The notes under the pieces were generated by a model. The model was given only the letters and a program-made list of their open reading frames with translations. It did no database searches and was not told the DNA's origin. The translations under genes and the position numbers were made by a program. This document shows, in pieces, positions 46,667 to 58,564 of a stretch of DNA of 64,000 nucleotides. Source of the DNA: Amaranthus tricolor (lineage: Eukaryota > Streptophyta > Magnoliopsida > Caryophyllales > Amaranthaceae). Numbering within the stretch: the stretch's first letter is position 1; each line of letters starts with the position of its first letter. The stretch spans positions 5,099,201 to 5,163,200 of the forward strand of contig NC_080063.1 of NCBI RefSeq assembly GCF_026212465.1. The letters run 5' to 3'.

Positions 46667-47482
46667 GTCCAAAGGGATCTTGGAGAGAGATCGGCTCCTC
46701 AGCAAAGATGTCGACTGGGTCAAAGTCGATGCCAAGCACTCCAATTTTGACTGATGAGGAGCTAAAAGATCTCTCTCAAGATTGCAAATGGCTGCATTAT
46801 TGTGCATCTCGCATAAGTGAGGAGGACCCACTCATTCTGAATCTGCTGAAGGAGCAATACTGCTTTTTAGAGAGCCCGTTTGTAATTATTGCTCCTAGTG
46901 ACATCGGGCAATTTTTGAGAGGAGAGATGCTGAATGTAGCTTTTTTCCATGTCTACATGAGGTGATGTTCATTATCTTACAAGTTAGGCATTGTTGTTTA
47001 ATTGTTTTAATAACCGAATTACTAACAAAATTTTCTTATTTGTGAGTTTAGTGCGGCTTACGAGGAGCTAAATTCTTGCGAACCTCCAATAAAAATTGGA
47101 TGGTTTTGTCCAGAGTCGATTTCGGGTAGTAAATGTGTAAATGATCCAGATGACGTCAGAACATACATTGAGACTGCTTTGTCTAATTCCCTTGCATCTA
47201 AACACACATTCATTCTGGCTCCATATATGGAAGAGTAAGTTTTATTTTTGAAATTGAACTTATCTTTTGATTTTTAAAGTCACCTAATCTCTAATTTGTT
47301 GATTTTAAATTTGCGTTTGTAGTTTGCATTGGATAATTTTGGTCATATGTCCTTTAACGAACACTGTGCACGTCTTCGACTCATTACAAAAACCTCAAAG
47401 CCCACCTCGCAACAAAAAATTCAAAGCGTTGTTGAATGCGTACGTAATATTAATTATTTTACCAATTTGATTTTATTAAGTG

Positions 47483-47732
<250 letters not shown>

Positions 47733-47849
47733 TTACTTTTCCCATGCGTTTCAGCACAATGAAAAAAGTGCGTGGACAAATGGGATCTACATCCAGAGCC
47801 ACATTTCCAAAATGGACATCAATAAAGGTACACAAATTCGATTTTATGC

Positions 47850-50340
47850 GTTTGTAAGCGTTCTTGTCAATTTCGCGCGTAAAGTAGGTCAAACTTGGTT
47901 TGTTATGCACGAAACTTGGCGCACAACACTATTTGGCATATATTATTGTTTTGAAATGGTTAGAATTGAAAATAATAGTCATATGCTAGAAATTAGGTGT
48001 TAAGTTGCGATTTTAAGGGTTTTTAAGCGTTTTTGTCAATTTCGCGCGTAAAGTAGTTCAAACTTGGTTTTGATGCGAACCCGGGGCTGATTAAGGCCTT
48101 GGTTATGCAAGGATTAATGTTGTGCGTAAGTTTTGATTAATGACACAGACAAAAATTAATAATGATCATGAAAAGAACACGAAACAACCGCAAACACTTA
48201 AAGAATTCTGATCTAGCATACTGTCGAGCAGCCCTCCTTCAGCTCAGCTTCTAGGAGTCCACGGGGATTATTAGAATGGGTTTAGGACCTTGACAGCTAG
48301 ATCTAAGTACCAAGATTCCATTTCCACTTTATCCTAGGTTCTGGATGCATAGGTTTGGTCTCCACGTGTCGTGCAAGGTGGTCTGGTCGCTAGTTTGCTG
48401 CTGTGTCAATTTCGCGCGTAAAGTAGGTCAAACTTGGTTTGTTATCCACGAAACTTGGCACACAACACTACTTAGCATATATTATTGTGTTGAAATGGTT
48501 AGAATTGAAAATAATAGTAATATGCTAGAAATTACGTGTTAAGTTGCGATTTTAAGGGTTTTTAATCGTTTTTGTCAATTTCGCGCGTAAAGTAGCTCAA
48601 ACTTGGTTTGTTATGCATGAAACTTGGCACACAACACTATTTGGCATATATTATTGTGTTCAAATGGTTCGAATTTAAAATAATAGTCATATGCTAGAAA
48701 TTAGGTGTTAAGTTGCGATTTTAAAGGTTTTTAAGCGTTTTTGTCAATTTCGCGCGTAAAGTAGCTCAAACTTGTTTTGATGCGAAACCGGGGCTGATTA
48801 AAGCCTTGGTTATGCAAGGATTAATGTTGTGCGTAAGATTTGATTAATGACACAGAAAAAAAAACTAAAAATGATCATGAAAATAACACGAAACAACCGC
48901 AAACACTTAAAGAATTCTGATCTAGCATACTGTCGAGCAGCCCTCCTTCAGCTCAGCTTCTAGGAGTCCAAGGGGATTATTAGAATGGGTTTAGGACCTT
49001 GATAGCTAGATCCAAGTACCAAGATTCCATTTCCACTTTAGCATAGGTCCTATATGCATAGGTTTGGTCTCCACGTGTCGTGCAAGGTGGTCTGGTCGCT
49101 AGTTTGCTGCTGTGTCAATTTCGCGCGTAAAGTAGGTCAAACTTGGTTTGTTATGCACGAAACTTGGCACACAACACTATTTGGAATATATTATTGTGTT
49201 GAAATGGTTATAATTAAAAATAATAGTCATATGCTAGAAATTACGTGTTAAGTTGCGATTTTAAGGGTTTTTAAGCGTTTTTGTCAATTTTGCGCGTAAA
49301 GTAGCTCAAACTTGGTTTGTTATGCACGAAACTTGGCACACAACACTATTTGGCATATATTAATGTGTTGAAATGGTTAGAATTGAAAATAATAGTCATG
49401 TGCTAGAAATTAGGTGTTAAGTTGCGATTTTAAGGGTTTTTAAGCGTTTTTGTCAATTTCGCGCGTAAAGTAGCTCAAACTTTGTTTTGATGCAAAACCG
49501 GGGCTGATTAAGGCCTTGGTTATGCAAGGATTAATGTTGTGCGTAAGCTTTGATTAATGACACAGACAAAAACAAAAAATGATCATGAAAAGAACACGAA
49601 ACAACCGCAAACACTTAAAGAATTCTGATCTAGCATACTGTCGAGCAGCCCTCCTTCAGCTCAGCTTCTAGGAGTCCAAGGGGATTATTAGAATGGGTTT
49701 AGGACCTTGATAGCTAGATCCAAGTACCAATATTCTATTTCCACTTTAGCATAGGTCCTAGATGCATAGGTTTGGTCTCCACGTGTCGTGCAAGGTGGTC
49801 TGGTCGCTAGTTTGCTGCTGTGTCAATTTCGCGCGTAAAGTAGGTCAAACTTGGTTTGTTATGCACGAAACTTGGCACACAACACTATTTTGAATTATTA
49901 TTGTGTTGAAATGGTTATAATTAAAAATAATAGTCATATGTTAGAAATTACGTGTTAAGTTGCGATTTAAGGGTTTTTAAGCGTTTTTGTCAATTTCGCG
50001 CGTAAAGTAGCTCAAACTTGGTTTGTTATGTACGAAACTTGGCACACAACACTATTTGGCATATATTAATGTGTTGAAATGGTTAGAATTGAAAATAATA
50101 GTCATGTGCTTCAAATTAGGTGTTAAGTTGCGATTTTAAGGGTTTTTAAGCGTTTTTGTCAATTTCGCGCGTAAAGTAGCTCAAACTTGGTTTGTTTTGC
50201 ACGAAACTTGGCACAAAACACTATTTTGTATATATTAATGTGTTGAAGTGGTTAGAATTTAAAATCGTAGTCATATGCTAGAAATTACGTGTTAAGTTGC
50301 CATTTTATGCGTTTTAAACCGTTTTTGACACTAACATCTA
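47850..50340. repeat. ~170-bp repeat array with ~710-bp higher-order period (CACTA 2)
   Basis: Unit words: gtcaatttcgcgcgtaaagt, cacgaaacttggcacacaac, atatgctagaaatta and tgttaagttgcgatttta. A spacer with ccggggctgattaaggcctt recurs at about 48070, 48787 and 49498, so the higher-order unit is about 710 bp. The array fills the intron ahead of the protease cysteine exon. The recurring 65-codon frame beginning MHRFGLHVSCKVV (48345, 49054, and its inverse in CACTA 1) comes from the repeat unit. Confidence 0.88.
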
Positions 50341-50691
50341 TTTTCTCTTAGTGCTTTCAACAACCTTCTTCTTCCGTTGACTGCGGCTACTACGCGCTGA
50401 AGTATATGCACGATATTATACAATCCGTGGAGGAGTTTGGAGTCGAAAATATAGATGCCGTAAGTATTTGTTATGTTCTTATTTAAATATATTATTGGTA
50501 AAATATGTTTCTATATTAATCTTTTATTTTTATATTATATTATAGGTTTTAAACGACATTCCGAGGAAAACACGCCCTTTGAGAAGTGGCGAGATGCGCG
50601 AATTAAAAGACAAGATTGCCGCGTATCTTGCTAATATTTGTCCTTGATAAATTGTAATTATTATAGATTATTTGTTATACTTTAATGTACG

Positions 50692-50692
<1 letters not shown>

Positions 50693-50754
<62 letters not shown>
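50693..50754. repeat. (TA)n microsatellite, right end of CACTA 2
   Basis: About 60 bp of TA repeats, just after the Ulp1 stop codon, at the position matching 9762-9910 of CACTA 1. Confidence 0.9.
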
Positions 50755-50759
<5 letters not shown>

Positions 50760-50924
50760 GTACATAATATTATATTATATATATATGATCGAGAGTTTAT
50801 TGTTACAAAGAGATTATTGTTGATTATCTGTGATTATCATTGGATTAATCACTGTTATTACATTGTATTATTATTGGATTATTATAAGGATAAAACGGAA
50901 AAAGAAAAAAAAATAGAAGTATTT

Positions 50925-51177
50925 GCTGCGGTCAGGGGCATAACCGCAGCAAATAATGCCACTTATTTGTTGCGGTTATGTCCCTGACTGCAGCAAATAC
51001 TTCTCCTTATTTGCTGCGGTTTTGCCTCTGACCGCAGCAAATAATGCTCTTATTTGCTGCGGTTTTTAATCGCAGCATTTAAAGTAGGACATTTGCTGCT
51101 ATCACTATTGCTGGGGGCCAAAATCGCAGCAAAAAATGGCCAAAAAATCGCAGCAAACGAGGTTTTTTCCACTAGTG
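50925..51177. repeat. Subterminal motif array, right end of CACTA 2
   Basis: Alternating atttgctgcggt and accgcagcaaata words. Nearly identical, in reverse, to 9337-9600. Confidence 0.85.
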
Positions 51178-51379
51178 AAGGTTATAATTATATGTGAGTT
51201 GTTCACTATCGAGAAAGAAAAAAGGAATGTCACTTTATAACTTGAAAAGTAACTCCTATAATTATATTACCACCAATTGATTTTAGTGTTGAACTTCCTT
51301 CAGATTTATGTGGTTTTCTTGTCTCCACCTTATTTGGGTTGTCCAAACCCATTTTCTAAATTCTAACATAAGCCGTTTG

Positions 51380-51714
51380 TAGAGCTGTTCAAAAGTAACC
51401 CGAAAACCCGAAAGTAAACCGGCCCGAAAATATGTTCCTTTTTTAGCTTTATCGAACCGATATTACCCAATCCGAAGTTGTACCCGAACCGGTTGACATT
51501 CGAAAAAGGGAAAACTGATCCGAGTTGTAACCGACACATAATCGTTAACCGAGATTACCCGAACCTAATAATTACCGGCCCGAGTCATATCCGACCTGAA
51601 TCATGCTCGAAACCGAACTTGACCCGAGTGTGACCCGTTACAACACGCATCCGAAAAATAACCGATCCGAAATACAATCGAACCGAGTGAGATCCGTCCG
51701 AAACACGCATCCAT
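51380..51714. mobile_element. hAT-like end fragment rich in ACCCGA words
   Basis: It begins TAGAGCTGTTCAAAAGTAACC, a hAT-like terminus. It is filled with variants of aacccgaa / accgatccga to about 51714, where it abuts the LTR-like repeat. No matching right terminus or 8-bp duplication was found, so it appears truncated. Confidence 0.5.
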
Positions 51715-52690
51715 ATATTTCTTGTTGATTTTCCAAAAATAACGTATTAATTTTATTGCTCATACGAATGCATAATTTGAGGAACAACCGAATCCTCTAT
51801 TTATAGAGTTAAATTCCCTAATAAAAAGGAGGTAACTACCCACTATTCCCTTATCCCTGATAATAAGGAGAATTATATGGATCTCAATTAGTAAGGTCAA
51901 AACCCACGGTTATTTCCTTAACAAAAGGTAAAATAGGTGTACATTTGATTAAATCAAAGTCACGGTTTCCTTAACAATAGTTACCGTTCCTTTTTACTAA
52001 CAATAGGAAAATTAGTTATAGTTTCCCTATACTAATAATAGCTTACGGTTCCCTTTAACTTAAATTAGCTATGGTTCCCTTTTCCAATAATAGGTGCAGT
52101 TACATTTAACTAATAATAGGCACGGTTACCTTTAACTAATAATAGCTAAGTATCCCTTTACTAAAATCAGCTACGGTTCCCTTCACTACATTTAGCCAAT
52201 TTAGTTATTCACTAAATATAGATCCGAAACAAAAGCCTAATAAAAAGAATTTTAGAAAATCACACGTTAGGTGCTTATAAAGTATTTTGCCAATTAACTT
52301 TAATAATTAAATAATGCAACAAATTAATTTTAACTAATACATCAACTAAAAAATCAGAAATCATAAAAATCAGAATTTCCAGCAGACGTATTTACTTCAG
52401 ACTCCAGTCTGGGAACACTACATTGTTTTCAAATTCCAGTTTTTTTAGATCATCAAACTTGGAAACAGTAGACCTCATGTCTACATTTGACATCCTAAGC
52501 GATATACCTTTTCTAACTTCTTTGAATTCCTTTGACGAGTACATGTTCATAGACCAAGTCATAGGTACCATCAACGATCTTATCACGACCGAATATTGAC
52601 CTGCAAAAAATCTCTAAATATATATTTGTTTATATGAAGTGTAGTCATCATCAAAACCTAAGAGAGTCAACAAATTCTTTCAATCCAAAC
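51715..52690 (-). mobile_element. Second copy of the LTR-like repeat (inverted)
   Basis: Reverse-complement similarity to the 15989-19434 element covers the segment from ttgttgactctcttaggt (near 52690) down to aacaagaaatat (near 51720). It includes tcccagactggagtctg and a TATA-like tctatttatagag near 51798. The interior has extra tandem-like ttcccttta(c/a)taa words. Confidence 0.55.
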
Positions 52691-52751
52691 AAAGTCTAAC
52701 AAAACTGCTCGTAAATGGCTTAGTAAACCTTATTATAAACTATCAATAGAG

Positions 52752-55700
52752 TTAAAGTCGATGTAAGATGATATGAGCACCATGTTGTGGCGAAACAGCT
52801 ATAAAACTAGTAGGAGCATGGATGTACGATGGTGAGAGCTCAAAAGAATAACGTTGTAAAATTATAGCCATAACCATCTTTGCCTCAATAAGTGCAAAAT
52901 TTTGACCAATGCATATCCTTGGTCCCCAACCAAAGGGCAAGTATGCATTAGTCCCCTTAGTTGCCTTATTAATCCCTTGTGAAAATCTCTCCGGATTGAA
53001 CTCTTTCGCATCATCACCCCAAACCTTAGGATCCAAATGAGCATGAATGATCGACAACGAGAGTACAACCCCGGGTGGTACAGTTAAATCTCCTACTTTT
53101 GTTTCCCGATCATATAGCCTTCGCGAGGTCGCACCTATTGGCGGATACAATCTTAGCACCTCATAAAGTATCATCGTCACCTATTAAGAATCAAAAACAA
53201 TTTATATTAACATTCCGTATCATTAGACTATAAAACATATAAGAAAATTCTGGTATCAAAGCCAGCATGACAAGAGGCCACTGATACAAATCTCAACCAT
53301 CCTTTATTTAATTGGCACATTCAACGACATGTATAAAGAAAGCATGTGTTGCGTCCATACTTATAGCGCAAAGCGCTCTCGTGCGAAGCGGCATGTTAGA
53401 GTATATAATAGCATATGCAGGGGCCTTAACCATCAGCTTAAACTTTTGGTTGAGTTGGTTCCTTAACACGTATATATTCACTAATCACCATCATTTGTTC
53501 AAGGCATTACTCCAACGTTATTAAGTGTTTGACCCTTACAGAAATATAAGAACAAAATGAAGGGATCGAGCTTACTATTTTAAGACGATTGTTCAAGCCA
53601 TCAAAGTCGGGCTGGTTGTGTCCAAAGGTTGCAAGAACTTCTTCTCTAGCTTGTGCTTGCCAATCTTGGTGCTTTCCTAACAAAATCATAGTCCAAACAA
53701 GCAACACTGCTGTGGTCTCTTGGCCAGCATTGTAGAACAACTTACACTCTTCAACCATTTCAAGAAAGCTTAAAGCATATTGTTTCTTGCCACCAACATT
53801 TTGAGTTTCCATTAGCTTGGCTTCTCTAAAGTTTGATTCTAGAAGTATCCCCAACACATCATCCTTAGCAGCTTCCCCTACCTCCATTGCCTTCTTTCTT
53901 TTCCCTATTATTCCATTTAATAAATCTTGTATTTCCTTATGTGTTTCATCTAACCTCTTCTTTGCCTTTGTTGGAAAATACCTGACACAAAATCAATCAT
54001 GTAAATGACAAGGGTATTTGAAAAAATAGCTTATTGAGTAATTTTAGTTTATTTTGATAGAAATAGAAGGTAGGATGATCAAACCATCTAAAGAAAGAAA
54101 GGGGAGAAATTTGAAAGGATGAAGGATCCATTGTTTAATTTTGATACAAAAGGGATTTGTTAAGAATACAATATCTACTAAACTGGAAAATTTTAGAGGA
54201 AATACAATCATTTTTCTTTCTTTTTCCTTCCGTTTTCTTCTAAACAAACAAGAAGTACTCTCCCTTCTTAGCCCTCCCTTTCCTTTCCCTTCCTTCCCTC
54301 TCTCTTCCATTTCTTTCTTTTTTCTTTTAATTTGCTATTCAAACATAGTGTTATTGTCATGAATAAGTTGTTTTTTAACAAGCCGCATGCTCATAGCAGT
54401 GTGTTTAAAATCAGCTAATCAAATCAGCAAATATAATGAGCTACCAGATGCCAACTAACAACTATTACTCATTAGCCAAACTCGTCTATGATATAATTAG
54501 CACACAATATGTGTGATTGAACCTACTCTTACATTCTATTTATAGTAATATATATAAATATTATGTTTACAAGTGAGGAAAAAGAACTTACTTCCAACCA
54601 GGGATGAAGGAAAACTTCATATTTCTCATAACAATATCTTTTTGCTCAGTGATAAGATCAAAAATCTTTCTACCATCTTGAAAACTACTACCAAAAGCAG
54701 CTCTAGAGATGGCATCAGCTGTAATGCTTAAAAGACTTGGCCACACATCTATCTCTGCACTACCTGTTTTAGTTACCAGACCTTCCCACTTTTCTAGCTC
54801 TTCACTAATGCTGGTTTGAAATGCAGGGAGCATAAACTGCATAATGACGTACATTACATTACTTCAACGTCATTAAGTAGCTGGATGGGAGTTTGGTAAA
54901 TCAAATGTACGCATTACTCTTGTCGCTAATACAAAGACATTGTTTCCGAATAACCCTTGGTTGTAAAATATATATGTATCAACTTTCTACTACAGAATGT
55001 TAGCATGATCGTCGATTAGCATGTGCAAAATAGTCTACAACACAGGGCCATATTATTAGAGGGCCCCAAAAATCCATTGTTAGACTTATTTAATTGGGCC
55101 CTGAATTAAATTTACTAGACGGTCTTAGATGTTTCATGTTAGTAATAATATAGTTACAGAGTGGCCTTTTAATATATTTACTCATTCAATTTTTACAAAT
55201 TTTGGAATTTAGATCCACTTGGGTTTGAAAAAAAATATTTTCACAAAAATTGAACACCGAAAATGCAAGTGATTTAGTTTGATGAAAAAATTGGTAATAA
55301 TGGAATTAAAAGTTTATGTTTATTTTAATGAAATATACTATGTACTTCTCATACTAATCAGCTTTTCATCCTCAAACATGTTTATTCTCCGTAATTTTCC
55401 ATATGAGTTTATACCATTTTTTTAAATGGTAATACATGAAAATAAATTTTATACATGAACATCAGAAAAAATTATTATGGTCTGTTTGATTGTTATTGGT
55501 ACTAAGAGGTAATAATGAAAAAAACTTGTAATATATATTTTTAAGAAATATATCATATCATTTTTATGGTAATAAAATTCTAATAATAAAAAGTTTTTTA
55601 TTCACAATTTTCCATTACCATCAAATACCACCTTTTTGAATGATAATACATTAGAATGAAATTTTGAAAACAATGATATGATTAAATAAAGGAGAACAAA

Positions 55701-57952
55701 CACAACCATTAAATTGCTAAGAGATTTATCAAAATTATACTAATTTTTCATTATTATTATTATCATCTCTATTTAATAACTACTAACAAACGGGTTGTTA
55801 GAATAAGTCAATTATAACTTAAAACCTTATCAAGTAAATTTTCTACCTGAATTACACTACATATTCATTATCACTTCCGACCACTATTTAATATTAATAA
55901 CCAAATAAGCAGATTAACTAAAAAAAATTATAAGAAATAGCAAATAAGTATGTAAGAAAAATATAATTAGAAAAAGTGAAACATACCTTAAGCTTTTGGG
56001 TATGAAAAGCAGGGTTAATAAGTTTCCTGTGTTTAGCCCATTTCTCACCCTCATATTGAACGAGTCCAGAGAGAAGTATTTCAAGTAGATAGTTTAGTTT
56101 TGGCTTTTTGAAAAGGTTCATTCTTGTAAAAACATCCCTTATTAGCTCATGTTCTGTGATCAATACTGTTGGCACTGGTCCCATCCATGTATAACATCTT
56201 CTATCTCCACCTATATATATATATAGGTATAGAGGTCATTTATTTCACACGAGTTCGATTCTCAAATAGTACACTCGTAAGTCGTAAAGACTTTTTTAGA
56301 ACAAATTTGCTTTATGAAGTAAATGAATAAGACAAAGGAATTTTTATGACAAAATATTTGAATGAGATATATATAAGGTAAATTTGTAAATTATAATAGG
56401 ATATAGAATGTGAGACCACAAACAAAACAAAAAATAGTAAAATTAAATGGGATATAAAAAATAAAGTTTTGTAAAATCAAAATGAGATAGACAATTTATA
56501 ATGTGATTTTCCTTTGTTTTTTTGATTTTGATACAAACCTAGAACAAGGGCAATTTTTAAAATATTATCTCTATTCTGAAATACTTATAACTGATTGGGA
56601 CATATTGTGTGAGAATATATTTCCATCAATTGTAAGTATTAATGGAACAAAGAAAATTTATTATATACTTTATTATGCCATCCAATATTACTATATGTGT
56701 GCTTTTCGCGTTAGAAGTATAGTTACATATTTACATACTTACATACACATGTCTTCTTCATATATAATGATAATTATATATTTCATTTAAAATAACGGGT
56801 AGATAAGAATTAAAATTACGAATCTTATGTCCCCTTGTTACAGTTCCAAGATATATCATGTATATTCTTTTAAAAATATGATATCAAAAATAAATATATA
56901 CTTTTTCTGTTCCATTGTACTTGCTATATTTGACTTTTTACCCAATCCAATGTGTTATTTGTTAATTAATATGTGAATTATATACATCTAAAAATTATAA
57001 AAAGTTAATATTATAAAAGTATGTGATTAAACGATTCAAACAAGATTCCACTTGACTATATTTTACTTACACATTAACCGCAATATATAAAATAAAATTA
57101 AACGATAAATAATACACATGACCAAAATATTGCAAGGATTTCAAAACGCAGGAAACATATTAAAAATTTACATGAACAACCAAAAATAAAAGAACTCCAA
57201 AATTAAGAGGAAATCAGATATACTTATTATGTCTTTTTCATTTTACACTAATTTCTATTCTAATCATCCACTGATTTTGTTTTTGTTTTTTTTTTTTTTT
57301 TTTTTTTTTACAATCCTACTCTTATTCTTTTGATTTCATCCATAAATTTATACTTCCTCTCCATCTTAACAGATCATTTTTATTATTGACTTAATTTCAT
57401 CTCATTCTTCAACCCGATTCCTCTTTCCATTATATTTCACACAGTCAGTCTCTTGAAAGGCATTTCTCAAGAATGTCTACTGCTACGTTATATTTTTTTT
57501 TATGGGCCAATCTATTCAGAAATAGTCTCCCAGAAAGACCATTTTGACAAAAGAATCCGAGTATATCACAACAATTGAACACATAAAATTCACTCAAAAT
57601 AATATAGCTAAATAATCCTTCAAGTAAAAAAAAAAATATATATATATATCTTACCGGAACTTTCGAGAAGGTTGTGGAGCAAAGGTTGAGTACGAGGAAA
57701 GTAATAATGAGTGAAAGGGAAAGGCTTATTGAAAGCTTGATCACGCAATCTTGAATTTTCCTTTAAATCTCCAACCAAAAACTTATAAGAATTTCCGATC
57801 AAACCTTGTTGATTAAGACACTTTTCAAGACGTTTAGGAATAATCCAAAACCCATTTACAAGTTGCGATAAGCATTTCAATACAATTACACATAACAAAA
57901 AGCTTATTGTAATATTAATTAGGCTAATACTACCACTTTCTAATGTAATCAT
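52752..57952 (-). CDS. Cytochrome P450, CYP72A-type (complete)
   Basis: Minus-strand exons 57655-57952, 55987-56210, 54592-54836, 53576-53981 and 52752-53180 join in frame (phases 1, 0, 2, 0) into 533 codons. The N-terminus has a membrane anchor ([20 protein letters not shown]) followed by the CYP72 signature [23 protein letters not shown]. Downstream blocks are the I-helix [13 protein letters not shown], the K-helix [16 protein letters not shown], and the haem loop [15 protein letters not shown] with the Cys ligand. All five exons match the usual CYP72A five-exon layout. CYP72A enzymes are ER oxidases of triterpenoids, monoterpenoids or hormones. The substrate cannot be told from sequence. 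The gene is a tandem copy of the one at 58565. Intron 4 carries a TRIM-like remnant. Confidence 0.92.
53235..53475 (+). repeat. TRIM-like remnant in P450 intron 4
   Basis: It contains tggtatcaaagccagc (primer-binding-site-like) followed about 150 bp later by gcatgttagagtatataata and ccttaaccatcagctta / ttggttgagttggttcc. That order matches the internal region and 3' LTR of common plant TRIM elements. The 5' LTR is not seen. The neighbouring P450 copy lacks it at this position. Confidence 0.5.
56900..57130. mobile_element. Diverged Stowaway-like MITE in P450 intron 1
   Basis: The words ttctgttccattgtacttgc, ttataaaaagttaatattat, aacgattcaaacaagattcc and acttgactatattttactta match the interior of the MITEs at 31256 and 35414. 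The termini have decayed. Confidence 0.5.
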
Positions 57953-58564
57953 TTTATGATTTCTAAAACTTTATTACATACATTAATAATAATAATAATA
58001 ATACAAGTATTTATATTTATAATTAAACCATTGTTTCGTTTACCAAACTACCGTCTATATCCCTCGTGGTGCACGAGCTTGGTATTCGATTAATTTATTA
58101 CACCTCTTTGTCTCTATTGGCTTATTCACATCTATGTGGTTCCAACCAAATATTTCTATTTGATCAAAAATTATTTTCAAAATCATTTCTATAAACCAAT
58201 CACCGTCATAATGTTTTTTAAGTTATATATCCGTATTTTTTTTAAGGATATAAATTGTTAGTTAGTCACTAATTTTTTCTCTTCAAATCGTGATCATAAT
58301 TTTATAAAAGTGCTGATCATTGCTTTAGGTAGTGTCAAATCCTTTTAAACGTTAGAAATAGTTTCACTGTTCAAATATCATTATCAAAACAATTGAACAC
58401 TCTCCTCATCAATTATTACAATCTTTAATGTAATTTTTAATAAAGTGAATTTGGTACAAAGTAACTAATTAACGTCCTACAAATTCAAATGATTATTATT
58501 CAAAAATATTTAAGTAACAAGTACACACTAAAAACAATCATCGAACACGATTTAATTATGGAAG
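57953..58564. promoter_or_regulatory. Intergenic promoter region between the P450 copies
   Basis: Only 612 bp separate the start codon of the first gene from the stop codon of the second, so the promoter of the 52752-57952 gene and the terminator of the upstream copy lie here. A short (AAT)n run lies at about 57984-58002. No clear TATA box was assigned. Confidence 0.5.
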
